Made by a program: the position numbers and the translations under genes. From an uncultured Merdimonas sp. (GTDB lineage: Bacteria > Bacillota > Clostridia > Lachnospirales > Lachnospiraceae), in the NCBI GenBank assembly GCA_944375745.1, contig CALWAV010000084.1, positions 1 through 33,134 on the forward strand: a stretch of DNA of 33,134 nucleotides. Reading direction: 5' to 3'. How positions within the stretch are numbered: position 1 is the first letter of the stretch; each line of letters begins with the position of its first letter. The notes below the pieces were generated by a model. That model saw only the letters and a program-made list of their open reading frames with translations. It searched no databases and was not told the DNA's origin. This document shows, in pieces, positions 23,031 to 31,501 of the stretch.

Positions 23031-23105
23031 TTACAAAAATGTCACATCAAAGGGCTGGAATGTCACCTGCTTCCATGGCGGTGTCCCGGCCTTTTCTGTT
23101 ATGCT
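23031..23105 (+). promoter_or_regulatory. Bce-box-like operator and promoter of bceAB
   Basis: TTACA-AAAA-TGTCA at 23031-23044 matches the known Bce-type site TNACA-N4-TGTAA with one mismatch. The octamer AATGTCAC occurs at 23038-23045 and again at 23059-23066, 21 bases apart, which places both on the same DNA face. Downstream, an extended -10 (TGT-TATGCT, 23097-23105) lacks a good -35, as expected for an activator-dependent promoter. Confidence 0.7.
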
Positions 23106-23139
23106 TTCCATACAGAGATCCAAAAGGAGGTATGAAAAA

Positions 23140-23907
23140 ATGGCAGTTTTGGAGGCAAAATGCCTGAAAAAGATTTACACGACCCGTTTCGGCGGGAATC
23201 AGGTGCAGGCTCTTACAAATGTGTCCTTTTCTGTGGAAGAGGGCGAATATGTGGCTATTATGGGTGAGTCCGGATCCGGAAAGACTACGCTTTTGAATAT
23301 TCTGGCGGCCCTCGACAGGCCCACAGCCGGTGAGGTGATTCTAGACGGAAGGAATCTGGCTTCTGTAAAGGAAAAAGAAATCTCGGCATTCCGCCGGGAC
23401 AATCTGGGATTTGTGTTTCAGGAATTTAATCTTCTGGATACCTTTTCCATTCAGGACAATATCTTTCTTCCCCTGGTGCTGGCGGGAAAAGGCTATCGGG
23501 AAATGGCAGATCGCCTGGAGCCTCTGGCGGAGAAGCTTGGGATTACTGATATTTTAAAGAAATATCCCTATGAGGTGTCCGGCGGGCAGAAGCAGAGGGC
23601 GGCTGTGGCCAGGGCCTTGATTACGAAGCCGAAGCTTCTGCTGGCAGATGAGCCCACAGGAGCTCTGGATTCGAGAGCCACGGACAATCTGCTCCGAATC
23701 TTCAGCGAGGTCAACCGGGAGGGCCAGACAATTCTGATGGTTACCCACTCCACGAAGGCGGCCAGCCATGCGGGACGGGTGCTCTTTATCCGGGACGGAC
23801 AGGTGTTCCATCAGATTTACCGGGGAGACGCGACAGAAGAACAGCAGTTTCAGAAGATTTCCAATACGCTGACACTGCTTGCGGCAGGTGGTGAGCGTCA
23901 TGCGTAG
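23140..23907 (+). CDS. bceA: BceA-type ABC transporter ATPase
   Basis: A 255-residue ATPase of the MacB/LolD-like group used in peptide-resistance transporters. Walker A is GESGSGKTT with Lys48, the Q-loop is FVFQEFNLLD, the signature is VSGGQKQRAAVARAL, and Walker B is LLLADEPTGALD. The frame is open from 23101, but AAAGGAGG (23123-23130) fits ATG 23140 and the upstream part covers the promoter. It powers BceB and, with BceS/BceR, forms a detoxify-and-sense module against bacitracin- or lantibiotic-like peptides. Its stop lies inside the next gene. Confidence 0.92.
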   Translation: MAVLEAKCLKKIYTTRFGGNQVQALTNVSFSVEEGEYVAIMGESGSGKTTLLNILAALDRPTAGEVILDGRNLASVKEKEISAFRRDNLGFVFQEFNLLDTFSIQDNIFLPLVLAGKGYREMADRLEPLAEKLGITDILKKYPYEVSGGQKQRAAVARALITKPKLLLADEPTGALDSRATDNLLRIFSEVNREGQTILMVTHSTKAASHAGRVLFIRDGQVFHQIYRGDATEEQQFQKISNTLTLLAAGGERHA

Positions 23908-25885
23908 AGGATTTTTTGCAAGGCTGGCCGCCGGAAATATCAAAAAGAACGGAAACACCTATTTCCCCTATATTCTGACCTGCATTGTGACAGTCATGCT
24001 CTATTATATCGTCAAGTCCCTGTCCCTGAACCCGGGGCTCAAGGAGATGACAGGGGACCGTACGCTGCTCTCCCTGATGGAGATGGGAGCGAGAATCATC
24101 GGCCTGTTTGCGCTGATTTTTCTCTTTTATACAAACAGTTTTCTTCTGAAGCGGAGGAAGAAGGAATTCGGCGTCTTTCACATTTTGGGACTGGGAAAAG
24201 GACATCTGGCAAAGACTCTGGCCTGGGAATCGCTGTATGTCTTTCTCATCAGTATGGCGGCCGGCCTGCTGTTTGGAATAGCCCTTGATAAGGTCATGTT
24301 CCTGGTGATTGCGAAGATTGTCCGCTCAGAGGTCTCGCTCGGCTTCTTTCTATCCGGAGAGGCGGTCTGGAGCACGGTCCGGCTTTTTGCGGTAATTTTT
24401 CTGCTGATTTTCCTGAACGCAGTGCGGCAGATTCAGGTGGCGACTCCTGTGGGCCTTCTGCGGGACAGCCAGGCAGGAGAGCGGGAGCCCAAGACGAAAT
24501 GGCTTTCGGCACTCTTAGGTCTTTTTTGTGTGGGAACCGGGTATTATCTGGCGGTCACAACGAAGAACCCGATTACCTCTATCTATATCTTTTTCATAGC
24601 AGCAGTACTGGTGATCGTGGGAACCTATCTTTTGTTCACGGCAGGAAGCATTGCTTTTCTGAAGCTTTTAAGAAGCAATAAGTCTTATTATTATAAGACA
24701 GGACATTTTATCAGCGTCTCCGGCATGATTTACCGTATGAAGCAGAATGCGGTGGGCCTGGCGAATATCTGCATTTTATCCACAATGGTGCTGGTGATGA
24801 TCTCCGCCACAAGCTCCCTGATGATCGGAATTGACGATGTGGTAAATTCCCGGTATCCCTATGATTTTGTGGTCTATTCCCGGGAAGATACGGAAGAAAA
24901 AAGCGACGAGCTGTATGAACAGGTGCGGGAGCTGCAGCAGAAGGAAGGACTTTCTGTGACAGACGAGGTCCAGTATTCCTACCTGGTGTTTTCCGCCGTG
25001 AAGGAGGGAGATACTTTCCGGGTATCACGGGAGGGAGCTCTTTTGGATGCGGATAAAATTGTAAATCTGTACGTTATCACGGCAGAAGAATACAACAGGG
25101 CTGCCGGCGCAGATGTTTCGCTTTCGGAAGGAGAAATCCTTCTTTATGACAGCTGGGGAGATTATGACGCTCCGTCTCTGAAGCTGTTCGACCGGGAATA
25201 TCAGGTGAAAGATATGCTGGAAGACTTCCCGGGAAAGGGCCTTATGGCCGCCAATATCGCAAGCAGCTATTTTTTAGTTGTTCCCGGACAGCAGGAGATG
25301 GATGAGATTTATGCGAAACAGAAGGAGGCTTTGGCGGATATCGCCAGTGAACCGGACAGCTTTTATGCCTTTGACACGGACGCGGACCAGGGAAAACAGC
25401 GGGAATTTTCGGCAGTTCTGCTGGACCTGCTGCAGAATGGGGAATTGAAAGGCTCTCCGGATTCCAAGGTGGATGCGGACGCCATTTATCTGAAGCTGTA
25501 TGGAGGCTTCTTCTTCCTGGGGCTTTTCCTGGGCGCCCTCTTCCTCATGGCGGCAGTGCTTATCATCTATTATAAGCAGATTTCCGAGGGCTTTGAGGAC
25601 CGGGAGCGCTTTGCGATCATGCGTAAGGTGGGATTGAGCCGCCGAGAGGTCCGGGCTGCCATCCGCTCTCAGGTTTTGACGGTATTTTTCCTCCCGCTGA
25701 TTGTGGCCGGAATCCATGTGGCCGCGGCCTTTCCGCTCATGTCCCGGCTGCTGGCCCTTCTTTACCTGTCCAATACGAAGCTTTATATGGCATGCACGGC
25801 CGTCAGCTTCCTGGTGTTCGCGGTATTTTATGTGATTGTGTACTTGCTGACGGCCAGGGCCTATTACCGGATTGTAAGCAGATAG
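23900..25885 (+). CDS. bceB: BceB-type permease with large extracellular domain
   Basis: A 661-residue FtsX-family permease. Several helices lie in the N-terminal half. A large external domain of about 220 residues (about 308-530) follows the helix ending SSLMIGIDD, and further helices form the C-terminal bundle (GGFFFLGLFLGALFLMAAVLIIYY region onward). This 10-helix layout with an external domain between helices 7 and 8 is diagnostic of BceB. ATG 23900 has AGGTGG at 23886-23891 and overlaps the bceA stop by eight bases, so the pair is translationally coupled. The external domain is the likely peptide-recognition part; the specific drug cannot be told. Confidence 0.92.
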   Translation: MRRGFFARLAAGNIKKNGNTYFPYILTCIVTVMLYYIVKSLSLNPGLKEMTGDRTLLSLMEMGARIIGLFALIFLFYTNSFLLKRRKKEFGVFHILGLGKGHLAKTLAWESLYVFLISMAAGLLFGIALDKVMFLVIAKIVRSEVSLGFFLSGEAVWSTVRLFAVIFLLIFLNAVRQIQVATPVGLLRDSQAGEREPKTKWLSALLGLFCVGTGYYLAVTTKNPITSIYIFFIAAVLVIVGTYLLFTAGSIAFLKLLRSNKSYYYKTGHFISVSGMIYRMKQNAVGLANICILSTMVLVMISATSSLMIGIDDVVNSRYPYDFVVYSREDTEEKSDELYEQVRELQQKEGLSVTDEVQYSYLVFSAVKEGDTFRVSREGALLDADKIVNLYVITAEEYNRAAGADVSLSEGEILLYDSWGDYDAPSLKLFDREYQVKDMLEDFPGKGLMAANIASSYFLVVPGQQEMDEIYAKQKEALADIASEPDSFYAFDTDADQGKQREFSAVLLDLLQNGELKGSPDSKVDADAIYLKLYGGFFFLGLFLGALFLMAAVLIIYYKQISEGFEDRERFAIMRKVGLSRREVRAAIRSQVLTVFFLPLIVAGIHVAAAFPLMSRLLALLYLSNTKLYMACTAVSFLVFAVFYVIVYLLTARAYYRIVSR

Positions 25886-25907
25886 CTTCCGGACTGATTT
25901 TATGTTC

Positions 25908-25936
25908 TTCAAAATCGGCGGAACCTGCGGTATAAT
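25908..25936 (+). promoter_or_regulatory. Promoter of the helicase gene
   Basis: TTCAAA at 25908-25913, a 17-base spacer and a perfect TATAAT at 25931-25936 form a good promoter. In the short leader GGAACG (25953-25958) pairs with CGTTCC (25965-25970), a small hairpin just before the ribosome-binding site. Confidence 0.7.
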
Positions 25937-25992
25937 AACAGATATACAGCCAGGAACGGTTAAGCGTTCCGAAGGGAAGAGGGTATCACAGC

Positions 25993-28707
25993 ATGAAAAA
26001 TATCTATGAAAATGTACTGCGGTTCAAAGGTACCTGGAGAAACTATCAGGAAAGAGTTCTGGAAAATTCACAGAAATATCTGGCGGATGGAAAACTGCAT
26101 ATCGTGGCGGCGCCGGGCTCCGGAAAGACGACGCTGGGAATCGAGCTGATTCGGCGGCTGGGGGCTCCCTGCCTGATTCTGTCGCCAAGCATTACCATCC
26201 GCCAGCAGTGGCTGGAGCGGATCACAGATGGTTTCCTGGAAGAAGAAATCCGGCCGGAGGAAATCCTGTCCAATGATCTGAAGCAGATGAGGCAGATCAC
26301 AGCCGTTACTTATCAGGCTCTTTACAGCGCCATGAAGCAGTATCAGGGAGAGCTGACGGATGCCAGAGAGGACGGCGCGGAGGAAAAAGAGCCGGATGAG
26401 ATGGAAAGCCGGGAAACTGAAAATGTGGATTTCCGGGGATTCGATATTTTTGAGGCGGTGAAGGCTGCGGGGGTAAGGACAGTCTGCCTGGATGAGGCTC
26501 ATCACCTGAGAAGCGAGTGGTGGAAGGCGTTGGAAGCTTTCCTGAAAGAAATGAAGGAAGTAACAGTGATTTCCCTTACCGCGACCCCTCCCTATGACAG
26601 TACCCCGGGGCAGTGGAAGCGCTATATTGATCTGTGCGGCCCCATTGATGAAGAGATTTTTACGCCGGAGCTTGTGAGGGAAGGAAGCCTCTGTCCCCAT
26701 GAGGATTATGTATATTTTAACTGGCCTGTAAAGGAAGAACTGGATGAAATAGAAAAGTATCAGAAGAAGACAGAAGAAATAAGGAACGCGGTTCTGACAG
26801 GAGAAGCTTTTACCCGCATGATAGCCTCCCACAAAGGGCTGGCAGACCCGGAAGGATACAGCGAGCAGTTTCTGGAAAACCCGGCATATTTTTCCGCGCT
26901 CCTCATTTTCTGCCAGGCACAGAAGATCCCGCTTCCGGTCTGTCTGAAAGAGCTGATCGGAACGAAGGGCAGGCTGCCGAAGCTTAATGACAGCTGGCTG
27001 GAAATACTGCTGCAGGGCTTTCTGTATGAAGATGCCCAGTCCTATCAGGTCTCGGAAGAGGAGCGGAAACAGCTTCTGGACAAACTGAAGGAAGCCGGAT
27101 GCATCTACAGGGGAAAGGTATCCCTGACTCATAAGGATGCCATGCAGAAGCTACTCGTTAAAAGCCGGGGAAAGCTGGAAAGCATCGGGAAAATTGCGGA
27201 GGCAGAATATCAGTCCCAGGGCGAAGCTCTGCGGCTGCTGGTCTTATGTGACTTTATTAAAAAGGACAAGCTGCCGTTTGTGGGAAGTGACAAGCCTCTG
27301 ACAGCGGAAATCGGAGCAGTGCCCATCTTTGAATATCTGAGAAGAAAGCAGAGAGAAGGGCTCCGCCTGGGCTGCTTAAGCGGATCTGTGGTGATCGTCC
27401 CGCTGGCCGCAAAAGAGAAGCTAGAGCATATGCTGGCAGAGAAAGGCTGTGAAGGAAGCCTGCTGCCCCTGGGAGATACCGGATATGGGCGTCTTCAGGT
27501 AAAGGGGAAAAGTACTCACGTGGTGTCTGTGGTGACGACTCTTTTCGAACAGGGGGAAATCCAGGCGCTGATCGGAACAAAATCTCTGCTGGGAGAGGGC
27601 TGGGACGCGCCCTGCATCAATTCTCTGATTCTTGCCACCTATGTGGGTTCCTTTATGCTGAGCAATCAGATGCGGGGCCGGACGATCCGGACAGACAAGA
27701 ATCATCTGGAAAAAACAGGAAACATCTGGCATCTTGCCTGCATTTTTCCCCAGAAGGACGGACAGACAAAGAAGGCTGACTTTTCCGGTGATTATGAGAC
27801 CCTGGTCCGCAGATTTGATTCTTTCCTGGGCGTATCCTGGAAGGAGCCTGTGATAGAGAGCGGGATCGGAAGACTGAACATCCCGGAATTTGACACCCTG
27901 AAGCAGATGGAAGAGATCAACCGGATAATGCTGGAGCGGGCCGCGGACAGAGAGGGCTTAAGAAACCGGTGGCAGGCTTCCCTGGCTGAGATTCATGGCA
28001 GCATGGAGGTAGAGCAGGTGGAAGAGGTGCCTGCAGAGGAGCTGAAAACCAGTTATCTGTTTATCCATGCGCTGGGAATGGAGATTCTGAATCTGGTTCT
28101 GACCGTTCTTCTGCAGCTCGGACGGGCCGTGCTTCAGGTGAATGGAGGGGGCTTTGTGCAGGGAAAGCTCTTGGGAATTTTGATGCTGGTGACTGCCGCT
28201 TTGATTGTCCGGTATGGCATCCGCCTGTTTCGGTTTGGTACGCCTGAACGGCGGATGAAGCATATCAGCCAGGCTGCCGTCAGAGCGCTGGGAGAAATCG
28301 GTGAGCTGGAAGATCCGGATCACTGCAGGGCAGAGGTGGAATCCGCGGACGGAATGATAATTCAGACCTATCTGAAAGGCGGAACCATGCGGGATAAGAC
28401 CACCTTTGCCAGCTGCATGGAAGAACTCTGGGGCATCATTGACAATCCCAGATATCTGCTGACCAGGGAAAAAACCAGCCGGAGAACCGGCGAATATTAC
28501 GCGGTTCCTGAGATCTTTGGAAAACAGAAAGAGAGGGCTGCTATTTTTGAAAAGCACATACGCACGGCCATGGGGCGGTTCCGTCTGGTCTATACCCGCA
28601 CCCCTGAGGGAAGAAAGCTTCTGCTGCGGGCACGGACGAAATCCTTTGTAAATAAGAATCAGAGGGCGCTGCTGGGAAAGAAAGTGGCAAAGGGCAGATA
28701 TGAGTGA
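25993..28707 (+). CDS. SF2 DEAD/DEAH-type helicase with two C-terminal membrane helices
   Basis: A 904-residue superfamily 2 helicase of ResIII/DEAD-like build. Motif I is AAPGSGKTT with Lys45, motif II is DEAH (167-170), motif III is TATPP (196-200), motif V is GEGWDAP (534-540) and motif VI is QMRGRTIR (559-566). An acidic linker lies at about 125-145. Unusually, two hydrophobic segments follow at about 688-714 and 725-746, then a 150-residue soluble tail rich in Lys/Arg. The nucleic-acid substrate and partner are unknown, and no methylase or nuclease gene is adjacent. AGAGGG at 25977-25982 supports ATG 25993. It could be a membrane-tethered DNA- or RNA-handling enzyme. Confidence 0.8.
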   Translation: MKNIYENVLRFKGTWRNYQERVLENSQKYLADGKLHIVAAPGSGKTTLGIELIRRLGAPCLILSPSITIRQQWLERITDGFLEEEIRPEEILSNDLKQMRQITAVTYQALYSAMKQYQGELTDAREDGAEEKEPDEMESRETENVDFRGFDIFEAVKAAGVRTVCLDEAHHLRSEWWKALEAFLKEMKEVTVISLTATPPYDSTPGQWKRYIDLCGPIDEEIFTPELVREGSLCPHEDYVYFNWPVKEELDEIEKYQKKTEEIRNAVLTGEAFTRMIASHKGLADPEGYSEQFLENPAYFSALLIFCQAQKIPLPVCLKELIGTKGRLPKLNDSWLEILLQGFLYEDAQSYQVSEEERKQLLDKLKEAGCIYRGKVSLTHKDAMQKLLVKSRGKLESIGKIAEAEYQSQGEALRLLVLCDFIKKDKLPFVGSDKPLTAEIGAVPIFEYLRRKQREGLRLGCLSGSVVIVPLAAKEKLEHMLAEKGCEGSLLPLGDTGYGRLQVKGKSTHVVSVVTTLFEQGEIQALIGTKSLLGEGWDAPCINSLILATYVGSFMLSNQMRGRTIRTDKNHLEKTGNIWHLACIFPQKDGQTKKADFSGDYETLVRRFDSFLGVSWKEPVIESGIGRLNIPEFDTLKQMEEINRIMLERAADREGLRNRWQASLAEIHGSMEVEQVEEVPAEELKTSYLFIHALGMEILNLVLTVLLQLGRAVLQVNGGGFVQGKLLGILMLVTAALIVRYGIRLFRFGTPERRMKHISQAAVRALGEIGELEDPDHCRAEVESADGMIIQTYLKGGTMRDKTTFASCMEELWGIIDNPRYLLTREKTSRRTGEYYAVPEIFGKQKERAAIFEKHIRTAMGRFRLVYTRTPEGRKLLLRARTKSFVNKNQRALLGKKVAKGRYE

Positions 28708-28763
28708 GCTCAAAACAGCCCGTCTGCCTGCGCCTGAGAAAACAAAAATACGAGGTGAAGAAA

Positions 28764-29396
28764 ATGAGATACCTGTTTTCGGCAGAGTATTTAAGAGAAC
28801 TGCTCTACATGATCCCTGCAGTCCTGATCGCAATTACAGTCCATGAGTTTGCCCATGGATACGTCTCCTATAAGCTGGGGGATCCCACGCCGAAGCTGGA
28901 AGGGCGTCTGACGCTGAATCCCTTCGCCCATCTGGAGCTGTGGGGAACCATCTGTCTGCTTTTGTTCCGAATGGGCTGGGCAAAGCCGGTCCGGATTAAT
29001 ACCGCGTACTATAAGGATCAGAAGAAGGGGATCATTCTGGTATCCCTGGCAGGGCCGGGTATGAACTATCTGACAGCGTTTCTGGGGATGCTGATTTACG
29101 GCGTCTGTCTGAGGTTTGGCAGTGGCCTCGCAATCTGGTTTTTGTATCTGGCTGTGCTCAATATCGGCCTTGGCACCTTTAATCTGATTCCGCTGCCTCC
29201 TCTGGACGGCTCCAATGTGCTGCTGGAGCTGGCACCGGGAGTGCGGCGCTTTTACGCGAAAATCCGGAGATTCGCGGTTCTGATTCTTTTCCTTTGTCTG
29301 GTGTCCGGAATTTTGTGGAGACCGCTCAATATTATCAACACGGGAATTTTGAACGGAATGTGGGCATTGGCAAAAAGAGTGGTATTATTAATTTAA
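28764..29396 (+). CDS. Site-2 protease family intramembrane metalloprotease (M50)
   Basis: A 210-residue integral membrane protease. The zinc site is HEFAH (His27-Glu28-His31) in the first helix and the third ligand is Asp148 in PLPPLDGSN, both standard for the M50 family. About four to five helices are visible. GAGGTG at 28752-28757 precedes ATG 28764. A GTG at 28704 overlapping the helicase stop is in frame and would add 20 basic residues, but it has a poorer ribosome-binding site. The gene follows the helicase by 56 bases with no terminator or promoter seen, so both are probably one transcription unit. Members of this compact subfamily are widespread and usually lack a PDZ domain; their substrates are mostly unknown. 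Confidence 0.88.
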   Translation: MRYLFSAEYLRELLYMIPAVLIAITVHEFAHGYVSYKLGDPTPKLEGRLTLNPFAHLELWGTICLLLFRMGWAKPVRINTAYYKDQKKGIILVSLAGPGMNYLTAFLGMLIYGVCLRFGSGLAIWFLYLAVLNIGLGTFNLIPLPPLDGSNVLLELAPGVRRFYAKIRRFAVLILFLCLVSGILWRPLNIINTGILNGMWALAKRVVLLI

Positions 29397-29441
29397 GGAA
29401 AACGGAGCCGGCAAAGGGTGATATAAAAAGAGAAAAGGTAC

Positions 29442-29470
29442 TTGACAGATTCCCGGAGGCGCAGTATATT
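29442..29470 (+). promoter_or_regulatory. Strong promoter of the GPP34-MerR-ArsC operon
   Basis: TTGACA at 29442-29447 and TATATT at 29465-29470 are separated by exactly 17 bases. Transcription would start near 29477, at the edge of the heptad repeat. Confidence 0.85.
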
Positions 29471-29478
29471 TAAATCAT

Positions 29479-29513
29479 AAGTAGTAAGTAATAAGTGATA
29501 AGAGATAAGTAGT
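29479..29513 (+). repeat. Five 7-bp tandem repeats in the leader
   Basis: AAGTAGT, AAGTAAT, AAGTGAT, AAGAGAT and AAGTAGT follow each other without gaps, starting at the predicted transcription start. The first and last units are identical, the others differ by one to two bases. They fill most of the leader before the ribosome-binding site at 29529-29536. Confidence 0.8.
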
Positions 29514-29543
29514 ATGCTGTGTTGGAATAAGGAGGAAACGAGA

Positions 29544-30197
29544 ATGAAGGATCTGTCGCTCACCCAGGAGTATCTGCTCTGTATACTGCGCAATAAAGGA
29601 AAACTTTCGACTTTCGACATTGAGAAAGGCATGTGTCTGACAGGGGCCTGTGTGCTGGAGCTCCTGATGGTCGGCATCATCACCCGGGAGGAAAAAGATA
29701 AGCTGTCAGTAAGAACCCATCTTCCGAACAGAATGAGTTATCTTTGGCCGGTCTATTCCTATATCAAGCAGAAGCAGCCGGTCAGATTCAAAAAGATCGT
29801 GGAACGCAATTCTGTCACCTTTACGAATCAGAATGTCAATGAAATGATTGACGCAGTCGGAAAATCACTGGTGGAGGCAGGCTGCGCCACAGAGGAGAAA
29901 GGCGGACTTTTCGGCGGGAAAACCATTTATGTTCCGGATGAAAAGGCGCTTGATCGTGTGATTCAGAATATCCGTGCGGAGCTTCTGGAGGACGGCGAAT
30001 TGTCTGAGGACATTATAGCGCTGACAGCTCTTCTCGATAAAAGCGGCGAGCTGTCCCGGTATTTTTCTGCTTATGAAAAAAAGGCGCTGAAAGCCAGACT
30101 GAAAGAGATCAAGGAGAATCCTCAGGTGGAGGCTCTTCAGAAAGTGCTGGAAGACATCGACAATCTGTTTGTCCTGTTGATTGTCGCAGCCACCTGA
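29544..30197 (+). CDS. GPP34/GOLPH3-VPS74-like protein
   Basis: A 217-residue, mostly helical cytosolic protein. The opening LSLTQEYLLCILRNKGKLSTF, the LVEAGC...GLFGGKTIYV strand pair and the following LLEDGELSEDIIALTALLDKSGELSRYF match the GPP34 fold, known in eukaryotes as a phosphoinositide-binding Golgi protein and also found in bacteria, where its role is largely unknown. AAGGAGGA at 29529-29536 sets ATG 29544; an upstream in-frame ATG at 29514 overlaps the repeats and has no ribosome-binding site. It heads a five-gene run with a mini-MerR regulator next. Identification rests on pattern memory and is moderately sure. Confidence 0.6.
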   Translation: MKDLSLTQEYLLCILRNKGKLSTFDIEKGMCLTGACVLELLMVGIITREEKDKLSVRTHLPNRMSYLWPVYSYIKQKQPVRFKKIVERNSVTFTNQNVNEMIDAVGKSLVEAGCATEEKGGLFGGKTIYVPDEKALDRVIQNIRAELLEDGELSEDIIALTALLDKSGELSRYFSAYEKKALKARLKEIKENPQVEALQKVLEDIDNLFVLLIVAAT

Positions 30198-30212
30198 CAG
30201 GGAGGCGCGGTT

Positions 30213-30479
30213 ATGTCAAGACAGAGAAGTATGGAAGCGATTCTGGCTTCCGAATACGTGACCATCGGAGAGCTTACGCGCCTGACGGGAGTCCGGTACA
30301 GCACTCTGAAATTTTATACGGAAGAAGGGTTCCTGCCCTTTGAGCAGGAAGAAGAAAAGCTGACCAGACGCTATCCAAGAGAAAAGACTCTGGAGCGTAT
30401 CGCTTATATCAAGGCGCTCCGGGAAGAGGAAAAAACCATTCCCCAGATCCGTGAGATACTTGGCGCGTCACATTTATAA
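30213..30479 (+). CDS. MerR-like helix-turn-helix protein without effector domain
   Basis: An 88-residue protein containing only a MerR-type winged helix: YVTIGELTRLTGVRYSTLKFYTEEGFLPF, then RRYPREKTLERIAYIKALREEEKTIPQIREIL. Full MerR regulators have a longer dimerisation helix and a ligand-binding domain, both absent here. AGGGAGG at 30199-30205 precedes ATG 30213, 15 bases after the GPP34 gene. It may control its own operon or act with a partner protein. The ligand is unknown. Confidence 0.8.
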   Translation: MSRQRSMEAILASEYVTIGELTRLTGVRYSTLKFYTEEGFLPFEQEEEKLTRRYPREKTLERIAYIKALREEEKTIPQIREILGASHL

Positions 30480-30501
30480 GATGTAAAAGGAGAAAAGAAC
30501 T

Positions 30502-30855
30502 ATGAGTATTCTATTTTTACAGTATCCGCCCTGTTCTACCTGCCAGAAGGCAAAAAAGTGGCTGGACGCCCATGGCGTGTCCTATGAGGCCCGTCACATC
30601 AAGGAGCAGAATCCCACTGCCCGGGAACTGAAAGAATGGCATCAGAAAAGCGGGCTGCCTTTAAAAAAATTTTTTAATACCAGCGGGCAGCTTTATAAGA
30701 GCATGAATTTGAAGGAGAAGCTTCCGGCTATGAGTGAGGAAGAGCAGTACGCTCTCCTGGCCACGGACGGAATGCTGGTGAAGCGCCCGATTGTGGTGAC
30801 GGATACGCAGGTGCTGGTGGGATTTAAGGAAGCCGAATGGCAGAAACTGCTTTAA
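30502..30855 (+). CDS. ArsC/Spx-family thioredoxin-fold protein
   Basis: A 117-residue member of the ArsC/Spx/MgsR family. It begins with a CxxC redox pair (Cys11-Ser-Thr-Cys14 in PPCSTCQKAKKWLD) and carries LVKRPIVV near the C-terminus, the family's conserved Arg-Pro. Members either reduce arsenate or, like Spx, bind RNA polymerase alpha under disulfide stress. The sequence does not decide between these. AAAGGAG lies before ATG 30502. It is part of the same compact operon as the MerR-like gene. Confidence 0.85.
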   Translation: MSILFLQYPPCSTCQKAKKWLDAHGVSYEARHIKEQNPTARELKEWHQKSGLPLKKFFNTSGQLYKSMNLKEKLPAMSEEEQYALLATDGMLVKRPIVVTDTQVLVGFKEAEWQKLL

Positions 30856-30876
30856 GATACGAAAGGAGATTTTACA

Positions 30877-31476
30877 ATGCGCAGACCGCAAAAAGGAGAG
30901 TGGGGCTATACCAATGCGCATAAGCACTCTCAGCTTCTCAAAACCTTTCTGTTTTTTCTGATTCCCATTGCCATCTTTGTGCTGGGCTATGTGACCACGG
31001 GCACAAGGAGAAATTATTTTACGATTCTGGCCATTGTAGGCTGTCTTCCGGCCTGCAAGGAAATGGTAAATGTGCTCATGTTTTGGAAACGGCGTTCCAT
31101 GCCGAAAGAGCTGTATGAGGAGATTGAGCTCCATGCGGGAAAGCTGACAAGGGCATATGAGCTGGTGCTGACCACCTATGAGAAAAATTATCCCGTTCAC
31201 AGTCTGGTGATCCGCGGAAATGAAATAGCCGGATATACTACCATGAAAAGCACCGATTTGAAGCCTTTACAGGAGCATGTTGTGAAGATGCTGAAGGAAA
31301 ACGGCATTTCCGGCGCGCATGTACATATTTTCCCGGATTTAAAGGTGTATCTGGACCGGGTGGATGTTCTGGCGGAACGGGAGCCGGAGGAAATTCCCTT
31401 TACTCCGGATGAAAGATATCCGAATTTGAACCGGGAGCAGCTGATCCGCCAGGTGGTTCTGTCGCTGTCCTTATAG
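30877..31476 (+). CDS. Membrane protein of unknown function
   Basis: A 199-residue protein with two membrane helices at about 22-42 and 47-66 (FLFFLIPIAIFVLGYVTTG, YFTILAIVGCLPACKEMVNVLM), followed by a soluble cytosolic domain of about 130 residues. The soluble part has alternating strands and helices (YPVHSLVIRGNEIAGYTT; GAHVHIFPDL) but no recognised catalytic motif. GAAAGGAGA (30861-30869) precedes ATG 30877. It lies between the ArsC/Spx gene and the pseudouridine synthase gene. I do not recognise its family. Confidence 0.75.
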   Translation: MRRPQKGEWGYTNAHKHSQLLKTFLFFLIPIAIFVLGYVTTGTRRNYFTILAIVGCLPACKEMVNVLMFWKRRSMPKELYEEIELHAGKLTRAYELVLTTYEKNYPVHSLVIRGNEIAGYTTMKSTDLKPLQEHVVKMLKENGISGAHVHIFPDLKVYLDRVDVLAEREPEEIPFTPDERYPNLNREQLIRQVVLSLSL

Positions 31477-31501
31477 AGAAGACAGCAGGAGAGGAGATTT
31501 T

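Noticed and set aside
26068-27132. 354-codon open frame on the minus strand
   Set aside because: It is antisense to the helicase, whose motifs are intact. No ribosome-binding site or recognisable domain supports it.
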